From positions 1 to 58,073 of the forward strand of contig JAIPBL010000035.1 of NCBI GenBank assembly GCA_021739645.1: a DNA stretch of 58,073 nt, given 5' to 3'. A program made the translations under genes and the position numbers. Each line of letters begins with the position of its first letter. Position 1 is the first letter of the stretch. The notes beneath the pieces were generated by a model, which worked only from the letters and a program-made list of their open reading frames with translations, searched no databases and was not told where the DNA came from. This DNA comes from Saprospiraceae bacterium. Its GTDB lineage: Bacteria > Bacteroidota > Bacteroidia > Chitinophagales > Saprospiraceae. Positions 7,863 through 17,100 of the stretch are shown here, piece by piece.

Positions 7863-7930
7863 AACGACGCTACAATGCCCTTAAGTTTAAAGACAAAGTG
7901 GCTTTGTAGCGTCGTTGCATAAGGGGCATT
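7863..7930 (+). promoter_or_regulatory. structured leader, possible pseudoknot, upstream of ccoG
   Basis: A 13-bp perfect inverted repeat (AACGACGCTACAA at 7863-7875, TTGTAGCGTCGTT at 7904-7916) closes a 28-base loop. The first loop bases, TGCCCTTA (7876-7883), can pair with TAAGGGGCA (7920-7928) beyond the stem with one bulged G, which would give an H-type pseudoknot. No T-run follows, so it is not a simple terminator of ccoP. It ends about 30 bases before the ccoG start. Confidence 0.45.
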
Positions 7931-7959
7931 ATCGGTTTTAAGTAGCCAAATTTCAGGCA

Positions 7960-9417
7960 ATGAATATCATAGACGAACTATATCATCCCGATAGCGATCG
8001 GGATACAGAAGAATACCGGGACCATTTGGCCACGGTGGACAAGAAGGGCAAGCGGGTGTGGATGTATCCTAAGAAGCCATCAGGTTGGTTTTATAAAGCC
8101 CGGACTTGGTTAAGTTTTGTATTACTCGGCCTCCTTTTCGGGATGCCTTTCATCCGGGTAAACGGCGAGCCGCTTATGCTGTTCGATGTGCTGGAGCGGA
8201 AGTTCATCATTTTCAGCATCGTGTTTACCCCGCAAGACCTGCACCTTTTCGCTTTGGCGATGGTGACGCTCATGCTGTTCGTTGTGCTGTTCACGGTGGT
8301 GTTTGGGCGGTTGTTCTGTGGGTGGATTTGCCCGCAGACCATTTTCATGGAAATGGTTTTCCGAAAAATCGAATACTGGATTGACGGCGACGCAGGCCAG
8401 CAGCGCAAGCTCGCAGCCGCCCCTTGGACGGGGCAGAAAATCTTCAAACGGTTAAGCAAGTATGCAATTTTTTACGCCATCTCCCTAATCATCGCCAACA
8501 CGTTCTTGATGTACGTCATCGGCTCCGACAAGGTGCTGAAAATAGCCACCGACCCCATTGGATTGCATCTCGGCGGGTTCATGGCGTTACTGGCCTTTTC
8601 CGGTGTTTTTTTCTTCGTTTTCAGCTACATGCGGGAGCAGGTTTGCATCGCCATTTGCCCTTATGGCCGACTGCAAGGCGTACTCCTCGTACCGGATAGC
8701 ATTGTGGTGCACTACGACTATGTGCGTGGCGAACCAAGAGGGAAAATCAGCAAACAGTCCACTGTCGAACTGCCGACTGCAAAAGGCGACTGTGTGGACT
8801 GCAAGCTCTGTGTCCACGTTTGCCCAACGGGCATCGACATCCGAAACGGCACACAGCTTGAATGCGTGAACTGCACCGCCTGTATGGACGCATGCGATGG
8901 CGTCATGGAAAAAGTGAATCGCCCCAAGGGCCTTATCCGATACGACAGTGAGACGGGTATCAAGGCAGACGCAAAAGGAGCAGGCAGCCGCAAGATTTTT
9001 ACCACCCGTGTTTGGGCTTACACGGGAGTACTCGTAGCTTTGATTGCCTTGCAAGCATTCCTTTTTGCTACTCGCTCGGAGGTGGAGACGGTGCTGCTGC
9101 GAACCCCCGGCCAGCTTTTCCAAAAAGTGGAGGGCGGCTACCTGAGCAACCTCTACAATTACGAGGTAATCAACAAAACGGGACAGGACATACCCAGTAT
9201 CGAATTCAAACTGGTTGGAGCGCCTGGTGGCCGAATCAAGTTGGTGGGTGACGCCTCCACCATCGTACCAAAGCAAGGCATGGTGAAGGGCGTCATGTTC
9301 ATCGAAATGCCGGAAAAGGAACTGGAAAGCAGAAAAACGAAATTGAAGATCGAAGTCTGGTCGAACGGGAAGTTGGTGGACGAAGCGAAGACGAACTTCC
9401 TGGGGCCAGTGAAATGA
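7960..9417 (+). CDS. ccoG: cytochrome c oxidase accessory protein CcoG (FixG-like ferredoxin)
   Basis: 485 residues. It has several membrane helices (about 48-65, 88-112, 165-190, 205-225, 340-360). Cysteine motifs include CGWICPQ, CIAICPYGR and a ferredoxin pair CVDCKLCVHVCPTGIDIRNG and CVNCTACMDACD, which can bind two 4Fe-4S clusters. The C-terminal 110 residues form an Ig-like periplasmic domain (IINKTGQDIPSIEFKL region). CcoG is thought to reduce Cu(II) for cbb3 assembly. Residues about 10-15 (PDSDRD) are encoded by a copy of the dispersed 18-bp palindrome, so the N-terminus has tolerated an insertion. Confidence 0.95.
   Translation: MNIIDELYHPDSDRDTEEYRDHLATVDKKGKRVWMYPKKPSGWFYKARTWLSFVLLGLLFGMPFIRVNGEPLMLFDVLERKFIIFSIVFTPQDLHLFALAMVTLMLFVVLFTVVFGRLFCGWICPQTIFMEMVFRKIEYWIDGDAGQQRKLAAAPWTGQKIFKRLSKYAIFYAISLIIANTFLMYVIGSDKVLKIATDPIGLHLGGFMALLAFSGVFFFVFSYMREQVCIAICPYGRLQGVLLVPDSIVVHYDYVRGEPRGKISKQSTVELPTAKGDCVDCKLCVHVCPTGIDIRNGTQLECVNCTACMDACDGVMEKVNRPKGLIRYDSETGIKADAKGAGSRKIFTTRVWAYTGVLVALIALQAFLFATRSEVETVLLRTPGQLFQKVEGGYLSNLYNYEVINKTGQDIPSIEFKLVGAPGGRIKLVGDASTIVPKQGMVKGVMFIEMPEKELESRKTKLKIEVWSNGKLVDEAKTNFLGPVK
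7986..8003. repeat. dispersed 18-bp palindrome, copy 2 (inside ccoG)
   Basis: TCCCGATAGCGATCGGGA lies in frame near the 5' end of ccoG, encoding most of PDSDRD. Same pattern as copies at 6743 and 55312. Confidence 0.75.
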
Positions 9418-9425
9418 GAATTAAT

Positions 9426-9674
9426 TCAGGCTGCTTGTGCGAGGATTTTGACTTGAAGGTTGTACTGGGCGAAGATTTCATTTAACTGCTCCATGAACTT
9501 TGACCTGAGTGAGACAAAGTTTTGCATATCAACCCTAAAAACAGCGGGGTATTCTTTTTTCAAGGATTTGTTTTGTTCCAAAAGCTTGATTTGCTCATTT
9601 GACCAGTCAATTTTTTCTAAAATATCCTGGATGCAAGCAACGGCTGTATCTAATTTTTTGACAGAAGATTCCAT
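9426..9674 (-). CDS. small helical partner of the nucleotidyltransferase
   Basis: 82 residues when started at ATG 9674 (MESSVKKLDTAVACIQDILEK); a longer frame to 9776 would overlap the upstream gene and is less likely. The sequence is predicted all-helical (IDWSNEQIKLLEQNKSLKKEY, FVSLRSKFMEQLNEIF). It follows the nucleotidyltransferase by 13 bases on the same strand, so the two probably form one operon. No family recognised. Confidence 0.55.
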   Translation of the reverse strand: MESSVKKLDTAVACIQDILEKIDWSNEQIKLLEQNKSLKKEYPAVFRVDMQNFVSLRSKFMEQLNEIFAQYNLQVKILAQAA

Positions 9675-9687
9675 GGTTGCGCAAGGT

Positions 9688-10152
9688 TTATAAATGGATT
9701 TGAAGAATGCCTTTCCGTGAAAATTCTCCTGAAACAGGATTTCTTCTTGTTTTGGAGTACAGGTCAAGGAAGTCATTTTTCCTTATCAGCGTAATCGGGT
9801 GGTATTTATGGTTTTCAGGGAAAATCGGCACAAAATAGATGTCCAATAATCCACGAAACACTGTTTGAAAACGAAGCAAACGGCTTTCAGTTTTATTGAA
9901 AACCTGGAAATCAAGGAACACCACCAAATCAATATCATTGGGAATTTCCTTTCTGGTGACGAAACTACCGTCAATCCAGCAAGAAATCACTCCCAAGTCA
10001 AGGGCAACTAATTTATCGAAGAAATCAAGAAGGCTGTCACAGAGCTTTTTTCTGTGTTGATTGAAAACGAATGTTTCCACCAAAACCTCCTTGTCGGTTT
10101 CTATCACCCCATCAGGAGTCAGGTAGCCTTTATCGTCGAAGTTTAGTTGCAT
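9688..10152 (-). CDS. minimal nucleotidyltransferase-fold protein (DUF6932-like)
   Basis: 154 residues from ATG 10152 (MQLNFDDKGYLTPDGVIETD); a longer frame to 10224 would overlap ccoH and is not used. The core CWIDGSFVTRKEIPNDIDLVVFLD holds the pol-beta-type nucleotidyltransferase motif GS-x(n)-NDIDLVVF with two metal-binding Asp. The opening FDDKGYLTPDG resembles DUF6932 proteins. Such small enzymes often pair with a helical partner as toxin-antitoxin or regulatory modules. It is divergent from ccoH and interrupts the cco cluster, so it looks like an insertion. Confidence 0.68.
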   Translation of the reverse strand: MQLNFDDKGYLTPDGVIETDKEVLVETFVFNQHRKKLCDSLLDFFDKLVALDLGVISCWIDGSFVTRKEIPNDIDLVVFLDFQVFNKTESRLLRFQTVFRGLLDIYFVPIFPENHKYHPITLIRKNDFLDLYSKTRRNPVSGEFSRKGILQIHL

Positions 10153-10192
10153 TGACAAATCTACGAAAAAAGAAAAGTCAAAAACTACAATC

Positions 10193-10627
10193 ATGAAACT
10201 CAACTGGGGCACCTCCATCGCCATTTTTTATAGCCTTTTCGCACTGACCATGGTCGGCTTCGTCATCAAATCGAAAAGCATTGACCACGACCTCGTGGTG
10301 GACGACTACTACGCCAAAGACCTCGCCTACCAGCAGCAGTACGACAAACTGGCGAACAGCAAGGCATTGGCCAACGACCTGAAAATTGATGCTTCCAAAG
10401 ATGGCATCCAGTTACTTTTTCCAGCGGAGGTTGGGCAGGTAAGCGGTAATATTTTGCTCTACCGAGCGGACGACAAGACCAAAGACGTTTCACTAAAAAT
10501 CAATCCAAACGAGCAAAACCAGCAACTCGTGCCCACCGACCAACTCACCCCCGGCCGCTGGACGGTCAAGGTGGACTGGCAGGCTGGGGGCAAGCCGTTT
10601 TACACAGAGAAAATTGTGCTGCTATGA
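10193..10627 (+). CDS. ccoH: cbb3 oxidase assembly protein CcoH (FixH)
   Basis: 144 residues. An N-terminal membrane helix (WGTSIAIFYSLFALTMVGFVI) is followed by the FixH signature KSIDHDLVVDDYYAKDLAYQQQYDK and a beta-rich periplasmic domain ending LTPGRWTVKVDWQAGGKPFYTEK. CcoH supports assembly of the cbb3 complex together with CcoG, CcoI and CcoS. It starts 40 bases from the divergent nucleotidyltransferase pair. Confidence 0.92.
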   Translation: MKLNWGTSIAIFYSLFALTMVGFVIKSKSIDHDLVVDDYYAKDLAYQQQYDKLANSKALANDLKIDASKDGIQLLFPAEVGQVSGNILLYRADDKTKDVSLKINPNEQNQQLVPTDQLTPGRWTVKVDWQAGGKPFYTEKIVLL

Positions 10628-10727
10628 TTTTGATAGCACACAGTGAACGGATGAAACTGATTCTCACTGATAAAATCTGCGTAAATCAGTCCAATCTGCG
10701 CCCTATCCCGTCAAAAAGTAAAGCCAC

Positions 10728-13349
10728 ATGACCGTCACCGCCAACATGGAAGAATTAAAACCACTCGCCGCAGCGAAGGCGACCTGCTTCCACTGTGGCG
10801 ATGAGTGCCGTGACGAGCGCATTTTTTTCTCCGAAAAAAACTTTTGCTGTGAAGGTTGTAAAACGGTCTATGAAATCCTGAACGCCAGCGACCTCACCGA
10901 TTTTTACAACATCGAAAAAAACGCTGGACTCAGCCTCAAAGGCCGCAAAACCGAGCAGTACGCCTGGCTCGACGACCCCGATGCCGCCGAAAAAGTCCTT
11001 ACTTTCAAGGACGAAAAGCAGTCGAAACTGACGCTGCATTTGCCCCAAATCCATTGTGCCTCGTGCATCTGGCTCCTCGAAAATCTGCACAAACTTTCAC
11101 CAGCCATCTTTTCCACCAAGGTCAACTTCCTCAAGCGGGAAGCCACCATCACCTTCGACCACGAGACGACTTCCCTGCGCAAAGTCGCCGAACTGCTCGC
11201 CAGCATCGGTTACCCGCCTGACCTCAACCTCAACACCTTGGAGGGAACGGCCCGCAAACCCGTCAGCCGTCGGCTGATTTACCAACTTGGTGTGGCCGGG
11301 TTCGCCTTCGGCAATATCATGCTCCTCAGCTTCCCGGAGTACCTCGGCTTACAGGAATCGGAGCAATGGATGCGCCAACTTTTCGGCTGGTTGAACCTTG
11401 TGTTGGCCACTCCCGTGGCGTTCTACTGCGGGCGGGATTACCTCGATTCCGCTTGGGCCACGCTGCGCACCCGACAACTCAGCATTGACGTACCACTGGC
11501 GCTGGGCATCCTCGTGCTGTACTTCCGCAGCGCCTTCGAAATCGCCACGAGTTCAGGTGCTGGCTACATGGACAGCTTGGCCGGGCTGGTATTTTTCCTG
11601 TTAGTCGGCAAATGGTTCCAGCAGATGACCTACCACCGGATTTCGTTCGACCGGGATTACAAGTCGTATTTTCCAGTGGCGGCGACCCGGTTAGTTCGAC
11701 AGTTCGACAGTGGGCAGTTGGCAGTCGAGGACGTGGAAGCAGGCAATGACTGCCCACTGCCAACTGGCGAACTGCAAACTGAGAGTGTTTCGGTAAACAA
11801 ACTCGAACCCGGCGACCGCATCCTGCTTCGCAATGGCGAACTCGTGCCTGCCGATGGTATTTTGAAAAAAGGATTTGCGAAGCTGGACTACAGTTTCGTG
11901 ACGGGCGAGGCGGAACCCGTGGAGCGCCATTCGGGTGAAAAAATCTATGCCGGAGGCCGCCACCTCGGCGACTCCATCGAGCTGCTGCTCACCAAAAAAG
12001 TGAGCCAGAGCTACCTCACCCAGCTTTGGAACGACGACGCATTTCACCAAGAAAAACTGATGGGAACCAGCCGCCTGGCCAACCAGGTCAGCCGCTATTT
12101 CACCGTCATCATCCTCGCTGTCGCCTTCGGAACATTGGCCTACTGGCTCCCACTTGACACCCGAACCGCCTTCAACGCCTTCACGGCAGTGCTAATCATC
12201 GCATGCCCCTGCGCCGCTGCGCTCAACGTGCCGTTCACCCTCGGCAATACCGTTCGCATCCTCGCCCGCCACGGTTTTTACCTCAAAAACACGAACGTGG
12301 TGGAGGCGCTCCGCAAAGTCACGGCAGTGGTTTTTGATAAAACGGGAACGCTCACGGAATCGGGTGGGAGTAGCAACTTGGAGTATGTTGGGGAGCAATT
12401 GAGCGGGGAAGAAATGGCTTGGGTGAAATCGCTTGCGGGCAATTCTTCGCACCCGATTAGCAGGCAAATTGCAGTTGGCAGTTGGCAGTTGGCAGTTGGC
12501 AGTCAGGGACTAGGAACTTCAACCGAAGTTATTGATTTTCAAGAACATACAGGAAAAGGCATTGAGGGTAAATTTGGTGAAAACCACCTCCGAATTGGCT
12601 CGGCTTCGTTTGTGGCTGCTGATAAAAATGCCCCATCCGACGCCACCGTTTTCATCGAAATAAGCGGCGTGACGAAGGGCGGCTGGGTGCTCCGCAACCA
12701 CTACCGCAGCGCCGCTTGGCCTGTCGTGGATTATTTCAAAAGCTGGGGCAAAACCTTCCTCCTCTCCGGCGACAATGAGCGGGAACGGGATTACCTCTCG
12801 CCCAAATTTGCGCAACAACCCAATACCCCAATAACTCAATACCCCAATAACTCAATAACTCAATACCCCAATAACTCAATAACTCAATTCCCCAATAACT
12901 CAATCCATTTCAACCAAAGCCCTCAAGACAAACTCAATTTCATCAAGTCCCAGCAGTCGGAAGGTGACACCGTGCTCATGCTAGGCGATGGCCTGAACGA
13001 CGCCGGGGCGCTCCGTCAAGCTGACGTGGGCATCGTCGTGGCAGAGGATGTGAACAATTTCACCCCGGCCTGCGACGCCGTTTTGGATGCCAAAAAATTC
13101 GCACAACTGCCTGATTTTCTGAATTTTGCAAAGCAAAGTATCAATCTCGTGTATGCCGCTTGGATACTCGCTGCACTGTACAATGTGGTGGGTTTGAGCT
13201 ACGCTATGACCGGCAATTTATCACCCGTAGTAGCCGCCATCCTGATGCCCCTCAGCTCGCTGACGATTGTGGGCTTCGGCATGGCCAGCACGACTTTAAT
13301 GGGCAAGGTGAAGCTGCACGACGCCCCAATCGTAAATCCAAAATCGTAA
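10728..13349 (+). CDS. ccoI: copper-translocating P-type ATPase CcoI (FixI)
   Basis: 873 residues. The N-terminus has a four-cysteine domain (CFHCGDEC, CCEGC) and an HMA domain with IHCASCIW. Membrane helices follow; the ion channel has CPC (IIACPCAAAL), the phosphorylation site is DKTGTLTESGG, and the hinge is MLGDGLNDAGALRQADVG. It moves copper needed by the cbb3 oxidase. Three in-frame repeat insertions lengthen it: about residues 322-352 (an inverted pair of CAGTTGG-like arrays), 582-592 (7-residue repeat AVGSWQL from a 7-bp unit) and 698-726 (8-residue repeat ITQYPNNS from an 8-bp unit). All lie in cytoplasmic parts. The alternative start ATG 10746 is possible. Confidence 0.93.
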   Translation: MTVTANMEELKPLAAAKATCFHCGDECRDERIFFSEKNFCCEGCKTVYEILNASDLTDFYNIEKNAGLSLKGRKTEQYAWLDDPDAAEKVLTFKDEKQSKLTLHLPQIHCASCIWLLENLHKLSPAIFSTKVNFLKREATITFDHETTSLRKVAELLASIGYPPDLNLNTLEGTARKPVSRRLIYQLGVAGFAFGNIMLLSFPEYLGLQESEQWMRQLFGWLNLVLATPVAFYCGRDYLDSAWATLRTRQLSIDVPLALGILVLYFRSAFEIATSSGAGYMDSLAGLVFFLLVGKWFQQMTYHRISFDRDYKSYFPVAATRLVRQFDSGQLAVEDVEAGNDCPLPTGELQTESVSVNKLEPGDRILLRNGELVPADGILKKGFAKLDYSFVTGEAEPVERHSGEKIYAGGRHLGDSIELLLTKKVSQSYLTQLWNDDAFHQEKLMGTSRLANQVSRYFTVIILAVAFGTLAYWLPLDTRTAFNAFTAVLIIACPCAAALNVPFTLGNTVRILARHGFYLKNTNVVEALRKVTAVVFDKTGTLTESGGSSNLEYVGEQLSGEEMAWVKSLAGNSSHPISRQIAVGSWQLAVGSQGLGTSTEVIDFQEHTGKGIEGKFGENHLRIGSASFVAADKNAPSDATVFIEISGVTKGGWVLRNHYRSAAWPVVDYFKSWGKTFLLSGDNERERDYLSPKFAQQPNTPITQYPNNSITQYPNNSITQFPNNSIHFNQSPQDKLNFIKSQQSEGDTVLMLGDGLNDAGALRQADVGIVVAEDVNNFTPACDAVLDAKKFAQLPDFLNFAKQSINLVYAAWILAALYNVVGLSYAMTGNLSPVVAAILMPLSSLTIVGFGMASTTLMGKVKLHDAPIVNPKS
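11693..11781 (+). repeat. inverted pair of 7-bp arrays inside ccoI
   Basis: The left arm (11693-11726) has CGACAGT and CAGTTGG-like units; the right arm (11748-11781) is its imperfect reverse complement with CACTGCCAACTG. The frame stays open. Only CcoI shows such sequence between its HMA/transmembrane part and the actuator domain. Confidence 0.7.
12471..12504 (+). repeat. 7-bp tandem repeat (GCAGTTG) inside ccoI
   Basis: Nearly five units of GCAGTTG. Because 21 bases make 7 codons the array encodes the 7-residue repeat AVGSWQL. It falls in the nucleotide-binding domain. Confidence 0.8.
12821..12906 (+). repeat. 8-bp tandem repeat (CAATAACT/CAATACCC) inside ccoI
   Basis: Ten and a half 8-bp units. 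Twenty-four bases make 8 codons, giving the peptide repeat ITQYPNNS. It lies just before the QSPQDKLNFIK segment that leads to the GDGLND hinge. Confidence 0.85.
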
Positions 13350-13360
13350 ATCCAAAATCG
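13328..13360 (+). repeat. short repeat at the ccoI/safE junction
   Basis: Two and a half copies of a 14-base unit built of AATCGTA and AATCCAA heptamers. It encodes the last codons of ccoI, covers its stop, and ends 4 bases before the next start codon. Confidence 0.7.
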
Positions 13361-13364
13361 AATT

Positions 13365-14063
13365 ATGTACCTCTGGACCGCCTTCACCATCGGACTTTTC
13401 GGGAGCTTGCACTGCGTTGGCATGTGCGGCCCGATAGCCTGTGCGCTGCCCGCAAGTGGTGGCGGGAAGTGGGCTACGGTGAGCAATGCGCTGCGCTATA
13501 ATTTGGGAAGGACGGTGACTTACAGTCTGCTGGGTGCGGTTATCGGAATGGTAGGGAGGGGTTTGCAATTGGCTGGTTTCCAGCAATTTATGTCCATCGC
13601 TTTGGGCATTCTGCTGTTGGTTATCGCACTGTTTTCCATCAATGTCGAGGCCAATCTGCTACGGTTGCCAGGGCTGAACCAGCTCGTTTTTAACCTAAAA
13701 TCCCGCCTCGCCCGCCTGCTGAAGGACACCGGCATGAACGCCTCCTTTTTTATCGGCTTGCTCAACGGGCTGTTGCCCTGTGGGCTGGTTTACATGGCCG
13801 TGGTGGGTGCGCTGAGCACGGGCGGCATTGGGTCGGGCATGGCGTACATGGCACTGTTCGGGCTGGGCACTTTGCCGCTGATGCTGGCTACTGGCTTGGC
13901 TGGCAATTTCGCTGGCATCAAATTTCGCACGGCGCTGCGCAAGGCTTATCCGGCGTTCCTCATCTTCTTCGCCGTGCTTTTCATCTTCCGTGGGTTGAAT
14001 TTCCATGTGCCCGGCGATTTCTTTTTTTGGGCGAAAATGGGGGATGCGCCGATGTGCCATTGA
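13365..14063 (+). CDS. SafE/TauE-family membrane protein (COG2836 type) of the cco cluster
   Basis: 232 residues with about six membrane helices. The opening AFTIGLFGSLHCVGMCGPIACALP is the GSLHCxGMCGP signature of the COG2836 group of sulfite-exporter-like proteins, and a second repeat half has FFIGLLNGLLPCGLVYMAV. The two cysteine-bearing helices suggest metal or thiol handling. This group regularly sits beside ccoI in cbb3 clusters, so a role in copper supply is plausible but not shown here. The start is 15 bases after the ccoI stop. Confidence 0.85.
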   Translation: MYLWTAFTIGLFGSLHCVGMCGPIACALPASGGGKWATVSNALRYNLGRTVTYSLLGAVIGMVGRGLQLAGFQQFMSIALGILLLVIALFSINVEANLLRLPGLNQLVFNLKSRLARLLKDTGMNASFFIGLLNGLLPCGLVYMAVVGALSTGGIGSGMAYMALFGLGTLPLMLATGLAGNFAGIKFRTALRKAYPAFLIFFAVLFIFRGLNFHVPGDFFFWAKMGDAPMCH

Positions 14064-14120
14064 GTGCGGATTTGGACTAGAAGTACTTGCGTTTACTCGT
14101 GGTATTTTCTTACGATTTTT

Positions 14121-17100
14121 TTATCGAACCACCGTAACATCACCCTTGAAAACCTCCACTTGCCCGTTCACGAATTCCACCTCCGCCAACCAAGCGAACA
14201 CACCAGTGTTAACTGGGAGACCTCTGTCTGTTCCATCCCAACCTTGCGTAGGCTCATTTAGTGTCAGATAACCGCCTTCAAATACCTGCCCACCCCACCG
14301 GTCAAAAATGAGCAGTTTGCGAATCGCCTTAACAGAACCACCCACAAAAGGGATGAAATTGTCGTTGATGCCGTCCCCGTTTGGCGAGAACACATTTGGG
14401 ATGAAGACTTTCCCGCTCCTTCGAACGATAATTTGGATTTGGCCTTCCATCGAACAACCGTTTTCATTCTGGACCCAAAGATGGTAGTTAACTGTTTCAA
14501 AGGGATTGGCAGTGGGGTTCATGCAGTTTGTACAGCTCAATCCTTCCGCTGGTGACCAAACAATACTATCTGGAACGAAATTTAAATTTGGAGAAAGCTG
14601 CACACTTTCTCCCAGTTCGATTTGAATAATATCAGACAGGTCAAGCTGTAATTCAAATGGTTCATCGAGTGAAAATGGAAATGTTTTCTGGCAGCCATTC
14701 GCATCTTCTATCCATAGCAAATGCGTGCCACCTGGCAGATTGGAGAACATGGTGTTCGGGGAAAAATAAGCTGTATCGTTGATGGAATAGACATAAGGTT
14801 CAGTACCACCTGTGGTTTGTGTGACCGTCAATGCACCATTTTCATCGCCAAAACAAAAAGGAGAAACAGTGGAAAGGTTTGCATCGAGGACGGAAACTGT
14901 GAGCTTCAAATTCACGATGCTGTCGCATCCACCAAAGGTGGACTGCAAGGTGTCAGAAAAAGTACCTGTTTGGCCATACGTATGGTTGCCCAAAGTATAG
15001 GTTTCACCTTCGCATAGTATCACATCCAATGACTGATAATAAGCAGGCAGTACGGTCAGTGAAGTCATCACGGTGCTGTCACAACCCTGCCAGGTTTGCA
15101 GCGTGTCCATATAGTTGCCGCTTTGGGTATAAGTATTGCTGCCAACGGCTATGTTTTCCCCTTCGCAAAGCGTAATGGCTTGGGTCGTTGTTTTTACAGG
15201 CAATATGGTGATGTTCGTTGTCAGTATGCTGTCGCAGCCATGCCAGGTTTGTAGGGTATCCTTATAAATGCCTTGTTGGTAATAGGTGCTGTTACCGACA
15301 ACCACACTATCACCTTGGCAAAAGCTGAAACTTTGCTGCGTATAAGCGAGCGGATATAGGACGACGGATGAGGTCACAATGCTGTCGCAACCGTTTTGTG
15401 ACTGGAAGGTATCCACGTATATTCCCGATTGGCTATAAACGCTTTCACCCTCGCAGAAAGCAAGCGACTGTTGTAACAATAACGTTGGCAGCACTGTCAG
15501 TGCCGTTGTAATAATGCTGTCGCAGCCGCTTATAGTTTGTAATGAATCAGTGTAATTGCCAGTGGCAAAATAGGTATTGCCGCCAACGATTATGCTCTCA
15601 CCTTCACAAATATTCAACGATTGCGATATTTGGTAAGCAGGGTTTACAGTCAAAAGCGTTGTCACCGCGCTATCGCAACCATTCGTTGCTGGTAACACAT
15701 TCGTGTATATACCGGAAGCGGTGTAAACACTTGTGCCGACAATCACGCTATCGCCTTGGCAAATGACGGGCGATTGCGTCGTTTGGAAAATGGGCAGCAC
15801 GGTGAGGTTAGTCGTTATGCTGCTGTCGCAGCCATTGACTGTTTGCAAAGCATCCGTGTAAATACCATTCATGGTATATGTGTTGTTTCCGACGATAATA
15901 CTTTCACCTTCACAGATAACCAGTGTTTGGTTTATTTGATAACTGGGGTTTACAGTCAACTGCGTTGTCACCGTGCTGTCGCAACCATTCATCGCTTGCA
16001 ACACATTCGTGTATATCCCCGAAGCGTTGTAAACACTTGCACCGACAATCACACTATCGCCTTCGCAAATGACGGGCGATTGCGTCGTTTGGAAAATGGG
16101 CAGCACGGTGAGGTTGGTCAGCACGGTACTGTCGCAGCCACTGACTGTTTGCAAAGCATCCGTGTAAATGCCACTCACGGTATATGTGTTGTTTCCAACG
16201 ATAATGCTTTCTCCTTCACAAATAACCAGTGTTTGGTCTATTTGATAACTGGGGTTTACAGTCAATTGCGTTGTCACCGTGCTGTCGCAGCCATTCGTTG
16301 CTGTCAACATATCTGAATATTGCCCAGAAGTAGTGTAAATACTTGCACCGACAATCACGCTATCGCCTTCGCAAATGACGGGTGATTGCGTCGTTTGGAA
16401 AGTGGGCAGCACGGTGAGGTTGGTCAGTACGGTGCTGTCGCAGCCATAAATGGTTTGAAGGGTATTAGAATAGCTGCCCGTTTGGTTGTATTGGGTATTG
16501 CCAACCGTGAAAGTTTCCCCTTGGCAGATGGTTGGGGCCATGTTTTGAACAACGGGTTGGTGAACGACGACCGTTACCGTATCGGTATTGGTGCAAATAC
16601 GGCTGAAATGAATGTCGTCCAAGCCGAAGTCGTTGCCATTGACCTCTGTGTTTTGATTGACCAATCGGATGATGGCGGATGTAGCATTACCCGAATTCCA
16701 AATTTCATCAAATTTTTCCCATTCGCATGATGTGGATACTGGCTGAAAAACACTGCCCAACAGTTGGCCATTTACGCTAAATTGAAGTTTTGATAAAGGA
16801 ACAGTCGGAGCAGACCAATTCGTGACCCATGCCGAGAAGATGTAGTCAGTTTGGGGTGCTACTGGCACGGTTTGTTGCCAAACTGTTGTATTGAGCGTTC
16901 CAGCCCCATTTGCTGCCATCAATTTGCCGGTGCTTGTCGTATGGTCATGACAATGAGCGGCGAGTGGGTGGGCATCATTCACGTCCGCCAGAATGTCATA
17001 CACCGCCTGTGGTCCTATGTCAAATGGACTGTAAGCATAACTACTTGTGAAGCCTGTATTGCCTTGTTCAAAATCGCCATTTACAATGAGGTTTTCAGTT

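Noticed and set aside
15486-16404. Regular 306-bp periodicity as a CRISPR or satellite
   Set aside because: The period is fully coding in one long frame and matches protein repeats.
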